From assembly GCF_000455265.1 (NCBI RefSeq), contig NZ_HG005143.1, forward strand, positions 36,266-100,265: a stretch of 64,000 bases of DNA. The letters run 5' to 3'. Of this stretch, positions 32,059-41,799 are shown in pieces; within the stretch, counting starts at the first letter, position 1, and each line of letters opens with the position of its first letter. A program made the position numbers and the translations under genes. Under the pieces are notes generated by a model. The model made no database searches, had not been told where the DNA came from, and worked only from the letters and a program-made list of their open reading frames with translations. Source of the DNA: Paenibacillus antibioticophila. GTDB taxonomy: Bacteria > Bacillota > Bacilli > Paenibacillales > Paenibacillaceae.

Positions 32059-34134
32059 TTACACGTTGACAAGTGTCTTGCGTTTAAGCACCACCGAGCC
32101 ATGTACCGGCAATTGAAGACGATGCTGCACAACCTGCCCGCTCTCCAGATCTGAATATGCTCTATCATCCAGATCTACAAGAGCTTCCTGGCCCGAAAAG
32201 TTAAGAACAAACAAGTAGTCATGAGTTCCATCTGTTCTCATCTCCACGCTGACCCCTTTGGGCAAGGTACTGTCCAGACATTTTAGCACGCCCGTCTCAG
32301 ATACAATTCTGGCATACAGCATTTCATAGAACTCATCTTCCTTCACACGGGCTGCCAGGTAATAAGCCTTGCCTTCACCAAAGCGATTCACCGTAAGCAC
32401 GGGGTCACCGGCATAGAAATCCGAACTATACGCAGCCAGGATCTCCGCTCCCTCACAATGAATTCTCTCGCATAGCTCATGCACCGCATAGCTACCCTGG
32501 AGCCCAAGCGGATTCTCTTGCTGGAAAATAAGCTCATTATGATCGTGATCATGCAGGCTGTCGATCTCCTCCGCCCAAATTCCTGTTACCTCCCGGAGCG
32601 GGCCCGGACAGCCGGTAAGATGGCAAAGATCATGCTCATCCACCACACCGGACCAGTACGTTACCAGCAATGTTCCGCCTTGCTTCACATACTCCGTCAG
32701 CTTCCTCCCCGTCTCCTCACGAAGCAGATATACCATCGGGGCAATCAGCAGCTTATATCGATTCAAGCTATCGAATGCGCCGATAATATCAGTCGGCACG
32801 CTGAGCTGCCACAACGCCCGGTAGTGCTGAACCACTGTATCCTCGTAGTGGATTCCGCCATTCCGGGGGCCCTGCGCATCGAGAACGGCCCACCGATTAT
32901 CCCAGTCAAAGAGTATGGCCGCCTCTGCCGGCACCGTTGTTCCCAGCACTTCCGTCAGCTCGCCAAGGGTACGTCCAAGACTGGCCACATCCTGAAACAC
33001 CCGGGTATGCTCATGGCCCACATGGTCGACGACGGCACCATGGAACTTCTCGCTGGAGCCTCTGCTCTTCCTCCATTGAAAATACTGTACGGTATCCGAG
33101 CCGTGCGCAACAGCCTGCAAGGAAGACAGCCGATGCATCCCCGGCCGTTTCAGCTTGCTCGTCCTCTGCCAGTTGGTCTGGCTCGGCGTGCTCTCCATCA
33201 GCATAAACGGCTTCTTCTTCAGGCTGCGGAACAAGTCATGGTTGAATGCGAACCATGAGGCCACTCCCGTCTCCGAGGACTCTGAATGCCAGGTCGGATA
33301 GGCATCCCAGGACACCACATCCACAGCCTTGGCAAATTCACGATAGTCCAGGCCGTAGAAAAGATCCATCATATTCGCAGTACACGGCAAATCAGGATTT
33401 ACTGCCTTCAACGGCTGAATCTCATGACGGAAGAAATCAATCGTCTGATCCGAGACAAATCTCCGCCAATCCAGATTAAGTCCATGAACCATCATCTCCC
33501 CATGAGGAGCAGGAGACTCCACCTGGGACCATGAGGTAAAGGTATGGCTCCAGAAGGTCGTCCACCAGGCCTGATTCAGCGCTTCGAGCGTGCCGTATTT
33601 CTGCTTCAGCCAGCTGCGGAATGCATCCTGGCAATACTCGCAATGGCATTCACCGCCATATTCGTTCGAGACATGCCAGCCGAGCACGGCCGGATGGAAC
33701 GAATAGCGCTCCGCCAGCTTGGAGTTCATAATTCTCACCTTCTCCCGATAGACGGGAGAGGTGAGGCAATGATTGTGCCGCATCCCATGTAGATTGCGTT
33801 GTCTGTTCTTCTCTACCCGCAGCACTTCCGGATACTTCTCGGACATCCAGGCAGGACGAGCGCCGCTTGGCGTAGCCAGCCAGACATAGATGCCGTTCTT
33901 AACCAGCAGATCCAGCACCTGATCCAGCCAATCCCAGGTGAATACTCCCTCCTCCTGCTCCAGCTTGCCCCAGGAGAAGATGCCCACGGACATCACATTG
34001 CAGTTGGCTAGCTTCATCAGCCGGATGTCCTCTTGCAGGATAGCCGGATCGTGCAGCCATTGCTCAGGATTATAGTCCGCCCCATGCATGAATACGGGCA
34101 GCTTGCCGCTAATAGCCGGAAATTTCATCGTCAT
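32059..34134 (-). CDS. family GH42 beta-galactosidase
   Basis: A 691-residue cytoplasmic glycosidase (no signal peptide). It starts with the GH42 text HGADYNPEQWLHDPAILQED, has the acid/base glutamate in HVSNEYGG (near residue 156), a zinc-cluster-like ECHCEYC just after, and the nucleophile in LMESTPSQTNW (near 313). A trimerisation domain (about 395-600) and a small C-terminal beta domain follow. These enzymes release galactose (sometimes arabinose) from short beta-galactosides taken up by the cell. It is the last gene after the binding lipoprotein and the two permeases, so it likely acts on the imported sugar. Confidence 0.93.
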   Translation of the reverse strand: MTMKFPAISGKLPVFMHGADYNPEQWLHDPAILQEDIRLMKLANCNVMSVGIFSWGKLEQEEGVFTWDWLDQVLDLLVKNGIYVWLATPSGARPAWMSEKYPEVLRVEKNRQRNLHGMRHNHCLTSPVYREKVRIMNSKLAERYSFHPAVLGWHVSNEYGGECHCEYCQDAFRSWLKQKYGTLEALNQAWWTTFWSHTFTSWSQVESPAPHGEMMVHGLNLDWRRFVSDQTIDFFRHEIQPLKAVNPDLPCTANMMDLFYGLDYREFAKAVDVVSWDAYPTWHSESSETGVASWFAFNHDLFRSLKKKPFMLMESTPSQTNWQRTSKLKRPGMHRLSSLQAVAHGSDTVQYFQWRKSRGSSEKFHGAVVDHVGHEHTRVFQDVASLGRTLGELTEVLGTTVPAEAAILFDWDNRWAVLDAQGPRNGGIHYEDTVVQHYRALWQLSVPTDIIGAFDSLNRYKLLIAPMVYLLREETGRKLTEYVKQGGTLLVTYWSGVVDEHDLCHLTGCPGPLREVTGIWAEEIDSLHDHDHNELIFQQENPLGLQGSYAVHELCERIHCEGAEILAAYSSDFYAGDPVLTVNRFGEGKAYYLAARVKEDEFYEMLYARIVSETGVLKCLDSTLPKGVSVEMRTDGTHDYLFVLNFSGQEALVDLDDRAYSDLESGQVVQHRLQLPVHGSVVLKRKTLVNV

Positions 34135-34165
34135 GTCGTGTGTCCCTCCGTTACAATGGTAGTCT

Positions 34166-35752
34166 TTATTGCAATGCTGCTAGGAAAGCATCAATTTGCG
34201 TTTGAAGCTCGGTTTGAATCTTGTCAATTCCGGCGGACTTGAGCTGCTTGTTCAGCTCCTCCTGGCCCTTATCCAGATCAGCGATTAATCCATATTCAAG
34301 CGGAATTGCATAGCGCAGCATAACATTGCCTACGTTGGCAACCTCATTCTTCACCTTGGAATCATCAAATACGAAGGTTTCCAGCGGGAAGTGGTATACC
34401 TTCTCCTGCCAGCCGGCAAGAATCTCATCTGCTTCAACCGGATAGGACGCATCCGAACGATTCAACTGCGAGTTCCATCCCCAGTTGGAAAACCCGGTAT
34501 AGTTGGCGGCGCTTGGACCCGCGTTGTACTTATCGTCGCCTACGGGTTCATAATGCTTGCCGGCGATCCCGTACATCGTCAAATCATGAATTTCCTTATC
34601 ATTTTGCAGCAAATCAATCAGCATCAAAGAGCGTTCAACATGCTTGGATGTGACATGGATCGCCATGCCGTTCTGGGTCGAGATCGCTCCGATCTTCTTC
34701 TTGTCCGGTGTGAGATCTACAATGGCTGCTTCGTATTCCGGCTTATCCCGGCGCATTTCTGCCAGGTTGAAGGCAACAGTTCCCAGGTTTTGCGCGTAGG
34801 ACCCGGTCTTGCCGGCCTTGATGTCCTGCCAGACATCATTTTTGTTATTCACAATGTTTTTGGACCAGCCCTTGTTATCTGCAAGGTCTTTATAATAGTC
34901 CAGCAGCTGTCTGAACTCGGGTGTATCATATACATTGAATACCTTCGAGGATGCATCCTCCAGCTTATAGGCCAGCGGCATGCTATAATCCACAAGATTC
35001 CATTCATTCTGCTGCTCCAGCAAAATCTGATCAAGCTCATGCCACTTCCAGCCATCTGCCGGCTTGGCGCCGAAGGCATTGAACCCGCTCTCATTAGCCG
35101 CAATCGTCTTGACATAATTCGCATAGGTTTCCGGGCTGTTCACCGGGTCGAGGTTATACTTTTTGCGCAGATCCTCCCGAATCAGCACCACCTTATCGGT
35201 CACTTCTGTATTGTTGTTCGGAACCATGTACAGCTTGCCGTCTACCTTGGCCTGCTCCCAGGACACGGCCGGCATAGCCGCCCAGGTCTGAGGCATGTAT
35301 GTGGACAGCAAATCCTCATTCAGCTCCAGAAAGCCTCCTTTTCTTGCCTGGTCGTTGTAAAACGCCCAGTTCGCCGTGTAAGCGATGTCAAAATCCTCAT
35401 TGGCTGCGAACTTCAAAGGATACTTCTGCGTCCAGTCGGACCAGTCCAGAAATTCAGCTTCTACCGTGGCGTTAATTTTTTCTTTTAGCAGCTTGTTCAA
35501 TTCGCCGAATACTTCGTCATAATCCGCGGGCTTGCCCCCGACCAGAAGCATCTTCAGCTTGACCTCTTCGGACAGGTCTGGTCCGGTATTCTCCTCTTTC
35601 ACCGTATTGGCCGCAGTGCCGGAATCACTCTCCGCCGGCTTGTTGGTCTGAGCATTAGTGCTCCCGCCATTCCCGCCGCAAGCACTAAGAAAGGCGGACA
35701 CAGCTACGATCATCGCCAATAAAAACATGAATTTCGTGTTCTTCCGTCTCAT
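34166..35752 (-). CDS. sugar-binding lipoprotein, LplA-like
   Basis: A 528-residue lipoprotein. The signal peptide ends in FLSACGG (lipobox cysteine near residue 26), followed by a Ser/Thr/Asn-rich linker and an extracellular family 1 solute-binding domain (KLKMLLVGGKPADYDEVF at its start). The C-terminal part fits the DUF3502 extension found in LplA-type proteins. It should bind oligosaccharide and deliver it to the two permeases encoded upstream. The start at ATG 35750-35752 behind GGGGGAG is preferred to an in-frame codon seven residues earlier. Confidence 0.9.
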   Translation of the reverse strand: MRRKNTKFMFLLAMIVAVSAFLSACGGNGGSTNAQTNKPAESDSGTAANTVKEENTGPDLSEEVKLKMLLVGGKPADYDEVFGELNKLLKEKINATVEAEFLDWSDWTQKYPLKFAANEDFDIAYTANWAFYNDQARKGGFLELNEDLLSTYMPQTWAAMPAVSWEQAKVDGKLYMVPNNNTEVTDKVVLIREDLRKKYNLDPVNSPETYANYVKTIAANESGFNAFGAKPADGWKWHELDQILLEQQNEWNLVDYSMPLAYKLEDASSKVFNVYDTPEFRQLLDYYKDLADNKGWSKNIVNNKNDVWQDIKAGKTGSYAQNLGTVAFNLAEMRRDKPEYEAAIVDLTPDKKKIGAISTQNGMAIHVTSKHVERSLMLIDLLQNDKEIHDLTMYGIAGKHYEPVGDDKYNAGPSAANYTGFSNWGWNSQLNRSDASYPVEADEILAGWQEKVYHFPLETFVFDDSKVKNEVANVGNVMLRYAIPLEYGLIADLDKGQEELNKQLKSAGIDKIQTELQTQIDAFLAALQ

Positions 35753-35810
35753 GACAAAGCTCCCCCTAATCATTTGGATGGAATCTATCGATAACCAGGT
35801 TCCCCTGTGG

Positions 35811-36737
35811 TCATCCTTTCACAGCACCAATCGTCAGCCCCTGCACGAAATAACGTTGAACAAACGGATAGGCTAGCAAAATCGGCCCGGTAGCTACGAC
35901 TGTCATCGCCATCTTGAGGCTTTCGGTCGGAATATTGAAATTGATAACGGCTCCGGATTCCATCATCGCCTTGCGCATGCCGTCCATATTGCCTAACAAG
36001 CGGTACAAATAGTATTGCAGCGGCATCAAATCCGAGTTGGATATGAACAGCAGAGCATTGTACCAATCATTCCAGTAAGCCAGCGCTATAAACAGTCCAA
36101 TCGTGGCCAGCGCCGGCTTTGACAGCGGCAGAATAAACCGGAGGTAGATCTGAAAATCGCCGGCCCCGTCGATCTTCGCGGATTCGATGATCGCCTCGGG
36201 AATGCTGCTCATGAAGGTCTTCATCACGATAATATAGAAGACGTTCATAAGCATCGGCAGGATCAGCACCAGCAAGGTGTCCTTTAATTGCAAGTAATTT
36301 ACGATGAGTAGATACCAAGGAACGAGTCCTCCGCTGAACAAGGTGGTAAAGAAGAAGAAAAAGGAAAAGATGTTCCGCCACTTAAAATCTTTTCTCGCCA
36401 GCACATAAGCGGTCATCGAGGTCAGGAATAATCCGGCCAAGGTGCCCAGCGCCGTTACTGAAATCGTCACCCCATACGCCTTGAGCATGTCCGTAGGAAA
36501 TTCGAATAAAATCCGGTACGCCTCCAGCGAGAAGCGGGTCGGAAAGATTTGAAATCCGTTCTCCACAATGGCGCTCTCTTCGGTAAGCGAGGAGGAGACG
36601 ACCAACAGGAAAGGAAAAATACAGAATACGGCCAGCAGGGTCAGCATGAAATAGCCGATAATAGCGAGAATCAAGCGATCGTGCTGTGTTGTTTTGCGCC
36701 GTTCCGGCTTTAGATTCTGAGACAGGATCACGTTCAT
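35811..36737 (-). CDS. sugar ABC permease, LplC/MalG type
   Basis: A 308-residue permease with six membrane helices and the cytoplasmic EAA loop (EAIIESAKIDGAGDFQIYLRFILPLSKP; key residues E-S-A-x-I-D-G-A) that docks onto the ATPase. The end FVQRYFVQGLTIGAVKG is the typical C-terminus of MalG/LplC permeases. It pairs with the permease encoded just upstream. No ATPase gene is in the locus, so a shared MsmX-like ATPase encoded elsewhere is expected. Confidence 0.92.
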   Translation of the reverse strand: MNVILSQNLKPERRKTTQHDRLILAIIGYFMLTLLAVFCIFPFLLVVSSSLTEESAIVENGFQIFPTRFSLEAYRILFEFPTDMLKAYGVTISVTALGTLAGLFLTSMTAYVLARKDFKWRNIFSFFFFFTTLFSGGLVPWYLLIVNYLQLKDTLLVLILPMLMNVFYIIVMKTFMSSIPEAIIESAKIDGAGDFQIYLRFILPLSKPALATIGLFIALAYWNDWYNALLFISNSDLMPLQYYLYRLLGNMDGMRKAMMESGAVINFNIPTESLKMAMTVVATGPILLAYPFVQRYFVQGLTIGAVKG

Positions 36738-36755
36738 TGCAGCACCTTCCTTTCG

Positions 36756-37676
36756 TTAGAACAACGCATGATCTTTGTCGTATTTACGCACCGCGTAGTT
36801 GGCGAGCATAATGGTCGCGAACCCAAGGAGGGACTGATAAAACCCAGCCGCTGCGGACATTCCGATTTCATTGGACGTGATCAGCAGCCGGAATACGAAC
36901 GTATCGATGACATCCGTAGACGAGAACAGCAGTCCGTTATTGCCGACCATGTTATAGAACATCCCGAAGTCTCCTCGGAAGATGTTGCCGATTGCCAGCA
37001 GGATCAGAATGATGACCGTAGGCATCAGATTGGGAATCGTAATTTTGCGGATACGCTGAAAGATGTTGGCCCCATCAATCTCGGCCGCTTCATACATCTC
37101 GGTATCAATGCTTGTAATCGCCGCAAGGTACATGATTGTTCCATATCCAAGCGCCTTCCAGGCGGAGACCAGCACCAGTATGACCGGCCAGTAGGCTGCC
37201 GTATTGTAAATATCGATCGACTCCATGCCGATTTTGTGCAGCAGCATGTTGATCGTACCCACATCATAATTGAACAGATTGTAGGCAATGGCCCCTACGA
37301 CCACCCAGGAAATAAAGTAGGGCAGGAACATCACCGTCTGGGTTATCTTGCGGAACCATTTGCCGGCAACCTCAAATAGCAGGATTGCAGCGAAAATTTG
37401 CAGTCCGTTGTTCACCACAATGAATGCAATGTTATAGAGTGCCGTATTTCTTGTGACGCGCCAGGCATCTCCCGAATCAAAAAAGAATCGGAAGTTGTCG
37501 AATCCATTCCAGGGACTGCCGAAAATGCCCCCGCTGTAATTGAACTGCTTAAAAGCCAGAACAATGCCTGCCATCGGGATATAAGCAAACAGCAGGAAAA
37601 ACAGTACACCGGGAACCAGCATCAGCAGCAGCGTCCGGTATTTCTTCACATCGTTCCAAAAGCCGCGGCTTCTCAT
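36756..37676 (-). CDS. sugar ABC permease, LplB type
   Basis: A 306-residue permease with six helices, an LplB-like start (KKYRTLLLMLVPGVLFFLLFAYIPMAGIVLAF; key P-x-x-x-F-F-x-x-F-x-Y-I-P) and the EAA-type loop TEMYEAAEIDGANIFQRIRKITIPNL. It ends 18 bases before the second permease. It is the first gene after the terminator that separates the transporter unit from the two-component genes, so its promoter should be within 37677-37776. Confidence 0.92.
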   Translation of the reverse strand: MRSRGFWNDVKKYRTLLLMLVPGVLFFLLFAYIPMAGIVLAFKQFNYSGGIFGSPWNGFDNFRFFFDSGDAWRVTRNTALYNIAFIVVNNGLQIFAAILLFEVAGKWFRKITQTVMFLPYFISWVVVGAIAYNLFNYDVGTINMLLHKIGMESIDIYNTAAYWPVILVLVSAWKALGYGTIMYLAAITSIDTEMYEAAEIDGANIFQRIRKITIPNLMPTVIILILLAIGNIFRGDFGMFYNMVGNNGLLFSSTDVIDTFVFRLLITSNEIGMSAAAGFYQSLLGFATIMLANYAVRKYDKDHALF

Positions 37677-37776
37677 CTCGTAGCTCTACTCCCCTCTTGT
37701 TGCTTCTGCCCCAATTATAGAAGGCAAGCCCCCATACACGTAATCCAGCGAGCCAACAATTTTTAATACTTTTTCT

Positions 37777-37804
37777 ACAAAAAAAGGCACCCTGCAGGGC
37801 GCCT
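37777..37804 (-). terminator. terminator between two-component genes and transporter operon
   Basis: AGGCGCCCTGCAGGGTGCCT (minus strand) is a near-perfect GC stem followed by TTTTTTTG, starting 11 bases after the regulator stop. Confidence 0.92.
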
Positions 37805-37815
37805 GATGATACCTA

Positions 37816-39402
37816 CTATATATTCTGTTTCTTCCGATATTCCCCCGGCGTCATCTCCATCACCTGCTTGAATTGCCGATTGAAATACAGGATGTTCTTG
37901 TACCCCATTCGCTCTGCAATTTCATAGATTTTAAGGGTCGGGTCGCAGAGCAACTGACAGATACGCCGGATCTTCAAGCTGTTCAGATATTCGCTGAAAT
38001 GCTCTCCGGTTTCTTCCTTGAACAAATACCCCAGATAGTTCGGTGTAAAATCAAACCGGGCCGCTACCTCCTTGAGCGTAAGCTTCTGCTCCAGATTCTG
38101 CTCTACATAGATCATAATATCTTCAATGAGCTTCCGCTTCTGCCGCTGCTTCTTCACGTACAGCACCTCGGAAAGCTCAAAGAAGCGTCTTCTCAGCCAG
38201 GATTTTATATCCTGGACAGTCTCGAACTGAAAAAGGATGAGCGGCTGATAAGCATCCCACTTCAGCAGCTCATACAGACTTTCACCCATTTGCCTTAGAT
38301 CGGCGTGAAGCTTGGTTGTAATCCTCAGAATCAAATCATAGACCTCGTTCTTCCGTCCAGGCTTCAACCGCTGGTTAAACATTTTCTCGATACAGTCATC
38401 GATCCTTACCAGATCGTAGACCATAATCGCATGGAGCATTTCATCCAAAATAGCATCGACACTGGGCAGCGGTGTATTCGCATCCGGCACCCATTCCACC
38501 ACATCCAGCGAGATCAACCGGTCCTTGCCTACCAGCCATTTCATGCTTAACGCAGCTTGTGCCTGACGGCATGATTCCCGCAGTTGCTCTTCGTCCCGGG
38601 CCAGCTTGCCGATCCCGATCGTCACTGTAAAGGGCGACGAGGTCCGGATCGCCTGGACAAGACCCTCAAGCTGGAGCGGGAATTCCCGCTCGTGCAAGGA
38701 AGACAACACTAAAAACTGGTTAGGCTGGCTTTTGAAAAAGGTGCCGAGCATGTTCTCCTCCACATAGCTGCGTATGAATCCTGCGAGCTGATGTATCTGC
38801 ATACTCCTCTCATCCTCGCTTAATTCGGACGCTTTCCACTCCAGATCATCAATCTCAATGAGGGCAGCCACTGTACCGGTGTAAAGCAATGGATGCAGAA
38901 TACTTTGAAGATGCTTGCCAACCCTGCTTCCGGAGTCTTCATCCGTAATCCAGCGGATCAGCAGCTCCTCCATCACCACCGACCATGCTGCCGTTGCCGA
39001 GGTAGATGCCTCCCGTTCCTGCTGTACCGTCTCGCACAGCGATTGGAGCATGTCGGTTAGCTCTGAATCCTCTACCGGCTTCAACAGATATCCTGACGCG
39101 CCAAGCTCAATCGCCTTTTTCGCATACCCGAAATCCTCATGCCCGCTAATAAAGACGACCTTGATCTCGGGCTTGATCTCCTTGGCCCGACGGGCAAACT
39201 CCATACCGGACATAATCGGCATCCGTATATCGGACAAGATAATATCTACCCTCTCCTGCTCCAGCAGCTTCAAGGCCTGAAAGCCGCTGTTGGCTGTCCC
39301 TGCTATATGAAGCGGATAAGGCAGCGGACCCGCGGCAATTCGTCTGCGAAGCCATTCCAAATCGACCACTTCATCATCCACCAGCAAGATATTGATATCC
39401 AT
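37816..39402 (-). CDS. YesN-type response regulator with AraC DNA-binding domain
   Basis: A 528-residue regulator. The receiver (about 1-125) has LLVDDE, the phospho-aspartate in IILSDIRMP near residue 56 and the lysine in YLLKPVED. A long middle region (about 130-415) is typical for YesN proteins. The C-terminal AraC domain (about 425-528) has two helix-turn-helix units (LTLKEVAARFDFTPNYLGYLFKEETG and IYEIAERMGYKNILYFNRQFKQ). It should activate the sugar-transport operon when phosphorylated by the kinase encoded upstream. Start chosen at ATG 39400-39402, which follows GGAGGAG; the frame stays open ten codons further upstream. Confidence 0.93.
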   Translation of the reverse strand: MDINILLVDDEVVDLEWLRRRIAAGPLPYPLHIAGTANSGFQALKLLEQERVDIILSDIRMPIMSGMEFARRAKEIKPEIKVVFISGHEDFGYAKKAIELGASGYLLKPVEDSELTDMLQSLCETVQQEREASTSATAAWSVVMEELLIRWITDEDSGSRVGKHLQSILHPLLYTGTVAALIEIDDLEWKASELSEDERSMQIHQLAGFIRSYVEENMLGTFFKSQPNQFLVLSSLHEREFPLQLEGLVQAIRTSSPFTVTIGIGKLARDEEQLRESCRQAQAALSMKWLVGKDRLISLDVVEWVPDANTPLPSVDAILDEMLHAIMVYDLVRIDDCIEKMFNQRLKPGRKNEVYDLILRITTKLHADLRQMGESLYELLKWDAYQPLILFQFETVQDIKSWLRRRFFELSEVLYVKKQRQKRKLIEDIMIYVEQNLEQKLTLKEVAARFDFTPNYLGYLFKEETGEHFSEYLNSLKIRRICQLLCDPTLKIYEIAERMGYKNILYFNRQFKQVMEMTPGEYRKKQNI

Positions 39403-39508
39403 ACGAGGCTCCTCCGAAGTCAATCTATCCATGCAATGAGCATAGCCTAATCCCTATACCCTGAACATATCGCTCGTCAATGAAAATACATACTTTTCCA
39501 ACGATTCC

Positions 39509-41254
39509 TTAATTGTCCTCGATGCCTTGGGCTGGAGCTTCCTCCCGGATGGGCAAGGCGATGCTTACCGTCGTCCCTCCGCCATATAGGCTTGCAATAG
39601 ACACGCCATACTCCTCGCCATACCTCAGCTTAATGCGCTCATCCACATTCTTGATCCCGTATCCGCCCGCCTGCTCTCCAGGAGCAAAGAGCGACTGAAT
39701 CCGATCATGCCGAATACCAATTCCATTGTCAATCACCTTGAACAGAATACGGTCTCCTGATCTAACCGCAGAAATGCGAATGGCTATGCTGTCGCCAAAC
39801 CAGGCGTGCTTGAACACATTTTCTACGAAAGGCTGCAAAATCAGCTTCATGACCGGCATATCTTGAATATCTTCCTCTACGTCTATATAAATTTGAAAGC
39901 TGTTAGCATATTTAACTCTTTGGATCTCCAGGTAGGTCTGCACTTGTCTGATTTCATTACGGAGCGGAGTAATTGCTTGCCCATCGTTAAGCGTAAGCCG
40001 GTAAAACCTTGATAATCCCTGCACCATTTGCGTGACCTTCTCCGTCTCTCCCAGGTTAGCCAGGCTGCTGATAGCAGACAAGGTATTGTAGAGAAAATGC
40101 GGGTTAATCTGGGCTTGAAGCGCCTCTAGCTCCGCCTGCTTTCGCTGGATTCCCTGAACATACACACGGTCAATCAATTCCTGAATATTGCCCGCCATGA
40201 CGTCAAAGGCATCGGCAATATGGACAAATTCATCATTTCCTTTAAAGGCAATCCGCTTCTTGAAGTTTCCTTCCTGGAAGGAGCGGACAAAACGCACGAT
40301 GCGAGCCATTTTCCGCCCGGATAGCCGGGCCACCATAGAACCGATCAACGACATTCCTGCAAAGCTGATTGCGCACACCATCAGGATGGATCGCTGGAGC
40401 TTCAGGGTATCCTTGGTCAGATAAGCATTCGGAACAAAGGTCCGGATCCTGAACTCTGTTCCCGGAATCGGCTCCTCCAGCCGGAGATAGTCCTGTTCCG
40501 ACTTCGTCTCGCTCACTTCCCCGCGTTGGTATAACACGGTTGCAGGATCAGCGCTATCGACCAAGGTCAGCACAATCCCTTCCTCTACCGGAAAGGTGGC
40601 GAAGTCGCCGAACAGATCATCTAACGGGACGGTTATTCGTACGTACCCGATCACTGTTTTGTAATCGCTGTATGAGACCAGCTTTCGAATATGCGATATA
40701 TTTCCCAGCCGCTCATCTGTATCAATCTGGAGCCAGATATTATCCAGCTCCGAATTCCTGTAGGTCCGATACCATTCACTCTGCTCAATTTCTTCCAATG
40801 GCAGTATGTAGTAATCGCTATCCTCAATCGGCGCATTGAGGTCATCTCCGCTGACCAGATTCAAATCATTGTTCACCGTATACAGCAATAATCTGATGCT
40901 ATTGCCGAACAGCTTTAGCGGAGCCGTAATTTGCGGGACAATCTCATCCAGCATGACCAGATAGATTTCATAAGGCTCGCCCTTCGTTTGAAGCGCACGC
41001 TGAAAGGACAGACTTCCGAACAGTGTATCCGACATTCGCTGAATCTCGTCCATTTGATAACGTATATTGTTCCTTGCCTGCTCCATCCCGGTTCGGATAT
41101 TGCTCTCGGCCATCTCGGTTCGCGATTGAACGAGCATGGTGTAAGAGATGTATCCGATAATCATATCGGTCACCAGGACCAGGAGCAAATAGGGAATTAA
41201 CATTTTGTATGTAAAAGGCATATACTTCCGTTTCATTAAGGTCGCCATGCGCAT
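39509..41254 (-). CDS. YesM-type membrane sensor histidine kinase
   Basis: A 581-residue kinase. Two membrane helices (about 15-35 and 290-312) enclose an extracellular dCache-like sensor. A HAMP domain (about 315-370, RIVRFVRSFQEGNFKKRI) leads to the His_kinase domain with the phospho-accepting histidine in QINPHFLYNTLSAI, and a HATPase end (DNGIGI, GYGIKNVDERIKLRYG). These kinases sense extracellular sugar, often through a binding protein. The regulator gene follows after 106 bases. Start at ATG 41252-41254 (MRMATLMKRK) behind GGAGAGG; an alternative Met is two codons later. Confidence 0.93.
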   Translation of the reverse strand: MRMATLMKRKYMPFTYKMLIPYLLLVLVTDMIIGYISYTMLVQSRTEMAESNIRTGMEQARNNIRYQMDEIQRMSDTLFGSLSFQRALQTKGEPYEIYLVMLDEIVPQITAPLKLFGNSIRLLLYTVNNDLNLVSGDDLNAPIEDSDYYILPLEEIEQSEWYRTYRNSELDNIWLQIDTDERLGNISHIRKLVSYSDYKTVIGYVRITVPLDDLFGDFATFPVEEGIVLTLVDSADPATVLYQRGEVSETKSEQDYLRLEEPIPGTEFRIRTFVPNAYLTKDTLKLQRSILMVCAISFAGMSLIGSMVARLSGRKMARIVRFVRSFQEGNFKKRIAFKGNDEFVHIADAFDVMAGNIQELIDRVYVQGIQRKQAELEALQAQINPHFLYNTLSAISSLANLGETEKVTQMVQGLSRFYRLTLNDGQAITPLRNEIRQVQTYLEIQRVKYANSFQIYIDVEEDIQDMPVMKLILQPFVENVFKHAWFGDSIAIRISAVRSGDRILFKVIDNGIGIRHDRIQSLFAPGEQAGGYGIKNVDERIKLRYGEEYGVSIASLYGGGTTVSIALPIREEAPAQGIEDN

Positions 41255-41302
41255 ACAGCCCTCTCCGTCAGTCTGCGAACGCTTACATCCAAGATTGAAA
41301 AA

Positions 41303-41337
41303 ACCGGAAGCGCTCATCCTATGGCCCTGCTTCCGGT
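41303..41337 (-). terminator. terminator of yqkE
   Basis: ACCGGAAGC pairs with GCTTCCGGT; on the minus strand TTTTTTCAATC follows. Confidence 0.9.
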
Positions 41338-41344
41338 ATATTTT

Positions 41345-41602
41345 CTATTTGAACTTTTTCCAATCCATGCTGCTGTTTTTCAGCAGATGCTCGAAATCAT
41401 TATCCAGCCTTTTCTGTTCTGCTTTCCGCGCTTGCTCCGCTTTAAGCCTTGCCTCTTCCTTGCGCTGATCCTCTTCTTGCTGCAGAGCGGCAGCCTGCTC
41501 CTTCAGCTTCGCAATCGTTGTCTCCCCAAGCAGATCCTTCAGTGTTGCCGGTTTGTCCGCCGCCGGGGCAGGACGTGTCCCCTGTGTCTTTTTCTTCGCC
41601 AT
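41345..41602 (-). CDS. yqkE: YqkE family (DUF3886) small charged protein
   Basis: An 85-residue, highly charged helical protein: MAKKKTQGTR, the conserved TLKDLLGETTIAKLKEQA box, a Glu/Lys/Arg/Ala-rich coil (EEARLKAEQARKAEQKRLDNDFEHLL) and the end SSMDWKKFK. The LKDLLG and final D-W-K-K-F features are those of YqkE. The function is unknown. GAGGTGAT precedes the start. It is followed by its own terminator and is divergent from the PemK-like gene. Confidence 0.85.
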   Translation of the reverse strand: MAKKKTQGTRPAPAADKPATLKDLLGETTIAKLKEQAAALQQEEDQRKEEARLKAEQARKAEQKRLDNDFEHLLKNSSMDWKKFK

Positions 41603-41799
41603 CTCTTCATCACCTCGAATTCAAGTGTAAATTATCATGAGTCCCCTGGCTTGTCAACTCATAACCGGACCTTCGAATGAGAATGATGAGAATAAGAAAA
41701 AAAGAAGGCCTGCTTGTTTTAACAGCATAGAAATACGTGTAATTCAACATATATACGTCTAAGTCGATTTTGAATCAGGCGAGCCAGGAGGAGATCGAT

